A stretch of 64,000 bases of DNA from Mesostigma viride (Eukaryota; Streptophyta; Mesostigmatophyceae; Mesostigmatales; Mesostigmataceae). The DNA is taken from NCBI GenBank assembly GCA_009746045.1, contig RPFO01000072.1, positions 3,359,237-3,423,236 on the forward strand, given 5' to 3'. Numbering within the stretch: position 1 is the first letter of the stretch; each line of letters starts with the position of its first letter. Both the position numbers and the translations under genes were made by a program. The notes beneath the pieces are model-generated. The model saw only the letters and a list, made by a program, of their open reading frames with translations. It was not told the origin of the DNA and ran no database searches. This document shows, in pieces, positions 63,582 to 64,000 of this stretch.

Positions 63582-64000
63582 TAAGGCACCTACCGCGGGA
63601 TTCCCGTGGCAAAACATCTTCGGGCCCTTACTACGCTCCGCGAAAGTGACCCGTTTTCCCGGGTTGCGCGACTTGTGAAAATCGGCTAAGTCCCGTGGTC
63701 TTCCAGCGGGTGGGGTTAGCGCCCCCAAGGCCCCCCGAATAGGACCATGGCCGGAATAAATACGGGCGTGAACAATGCAAGCTTAATACGTTTAGATAAG
63801 GGGTAGGTTTCGTACGATTCGCGCGTGTGCCCCGAATACAGGTGGTCGTATGCTAAGGCTATGTTCGCGAGTATGAGATAGTACAGCAGTAGTGCTTTGA
63901 TGATGGACACAATGATCATTGTCTTTTCATTATGGACATAATTTTGTCCATCGGGGTTGCGCCTAAAAGCCGAGTAACCCGAACGGACTACGGGGGAGAA
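63582..64000. other. Unique DNA beyond the right arm
   Basis: Not repeated on the left side. It keeps the element's CCCGTGG box twice (63,605 and 63,692) and the GGCTAAGTC/GACTTGTGAAAATC words of the arm promoters, so it appears to belong to the same element, which would extend past the window. An ATGGACA/TGTCCAT hairpin lies at 63,932-63,951. Confidence 0.6.
63716..63919 (-). CDS. Small two-helix membrane protein (67 aa)
   Basis: ATG at 63,919 to TAA at 63,716. Residues 2-24 (IIVSIIKALLLYYLILANIA) and about 48-62 (IKLALFTPVFIPAMVLFGG) are hydrophobic, with a polar, Tyr/Arg-containing loop between (HTRESYETYPLSKR). The frame is clean and its composition is clearly that of a membrane protein. 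No family is recognised. Single-pass or hairpin proteins of this size are common in viruses and mobile replicons. It reads towards the inverted repeat. Confidence 0.5.
   Translation of the reverse strand: MIIVSIIKALLLYYLILANIALAYDHLYSGHTRESYETYPLSKRIKLALFTPVFIPAMVLFGGPWGR

Overview
The window looks like nuclear DNA of a eukaryotic alga, most likely of the green lineage; I cannot name the species. The evidence is a nine-exon, intron-containing ClpC-type Hsp100 gene with a plastid-transit-like N-terminus (clpC is nuclear in green algae and plants but usually plastid-encoded in red algae), GT-AG introns with C/T-rich acceptors, TATA boxes and AATAAA signals, LINE, hAT and LTR-like elements, and very abundant mini- and microsatellites. 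No prokaryotic operons, rRNA or convincing tRNA genes are present.

Layout. Positions 1-13,933 are nested mobile DNA: a minus-strand LINE (1,220-13,922, 11-bp target-site duplication) whose 3' UTR holds a 9.28-kb element (1,320-10,602) with 29-bp terminal inverted repeats and a TAA duplication. That insert carries one long unrecognised gene and three large satellite arrays. Positions 16,337-24,319 hold the only clear host gene, clpC. Positions 25,425-43,400 are a second retroelement zone. It holds a truncated LINE with a 12-bp duplication that was itself hit by an ORF1-only element (10-bp duplication), a non-autonomous hAT element (8-bp duplication), a further ORF1-only element, and a third LINE split by an ORF1-only element that in turn holds three tandem copies of a 1.56-kb LTR-like unit. 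LINEs and ORF1-only elements share a 3' stem-loop followed by a (TTAA)n tail, as expected if the LINE machinery moves the short elements in trans. Positions 43,400-49,863 are mostly tandem repeats and palindromes.

The most striking part is 49,864-63,581: a head-to-head inverted repeat of two ~6.86-kb arms with no spacer. Each arm carries the same four genes: a RING/TRAF-like zinc-finger protein with one intron, a larger Cys-rich/RING-like protein, an F-box-like protein, and a chromodomain-like protein with Q/P- and K/A-rich repeats. Each gene has its own TATA box, and the promoters share a CCACGGG/CCCGTGG box that also recurs about eighteen times in the divergent promoter between the two zinc-finger genes. 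Two of the genes need a -1 shift at a homopolymer, identically placed in both arms. The right arm runs on into non-repeated DNA with the same box and a small two-helix membrane protein; the left arm stops at a (GATG)n microsatellite. This is the best candidate for an undescribed element: a ubiquitin- and chromatin-themed replicon or integrated virus-like element present as an inverted dimer. A fold-back sequencing or assembly artefact must be excluded first.
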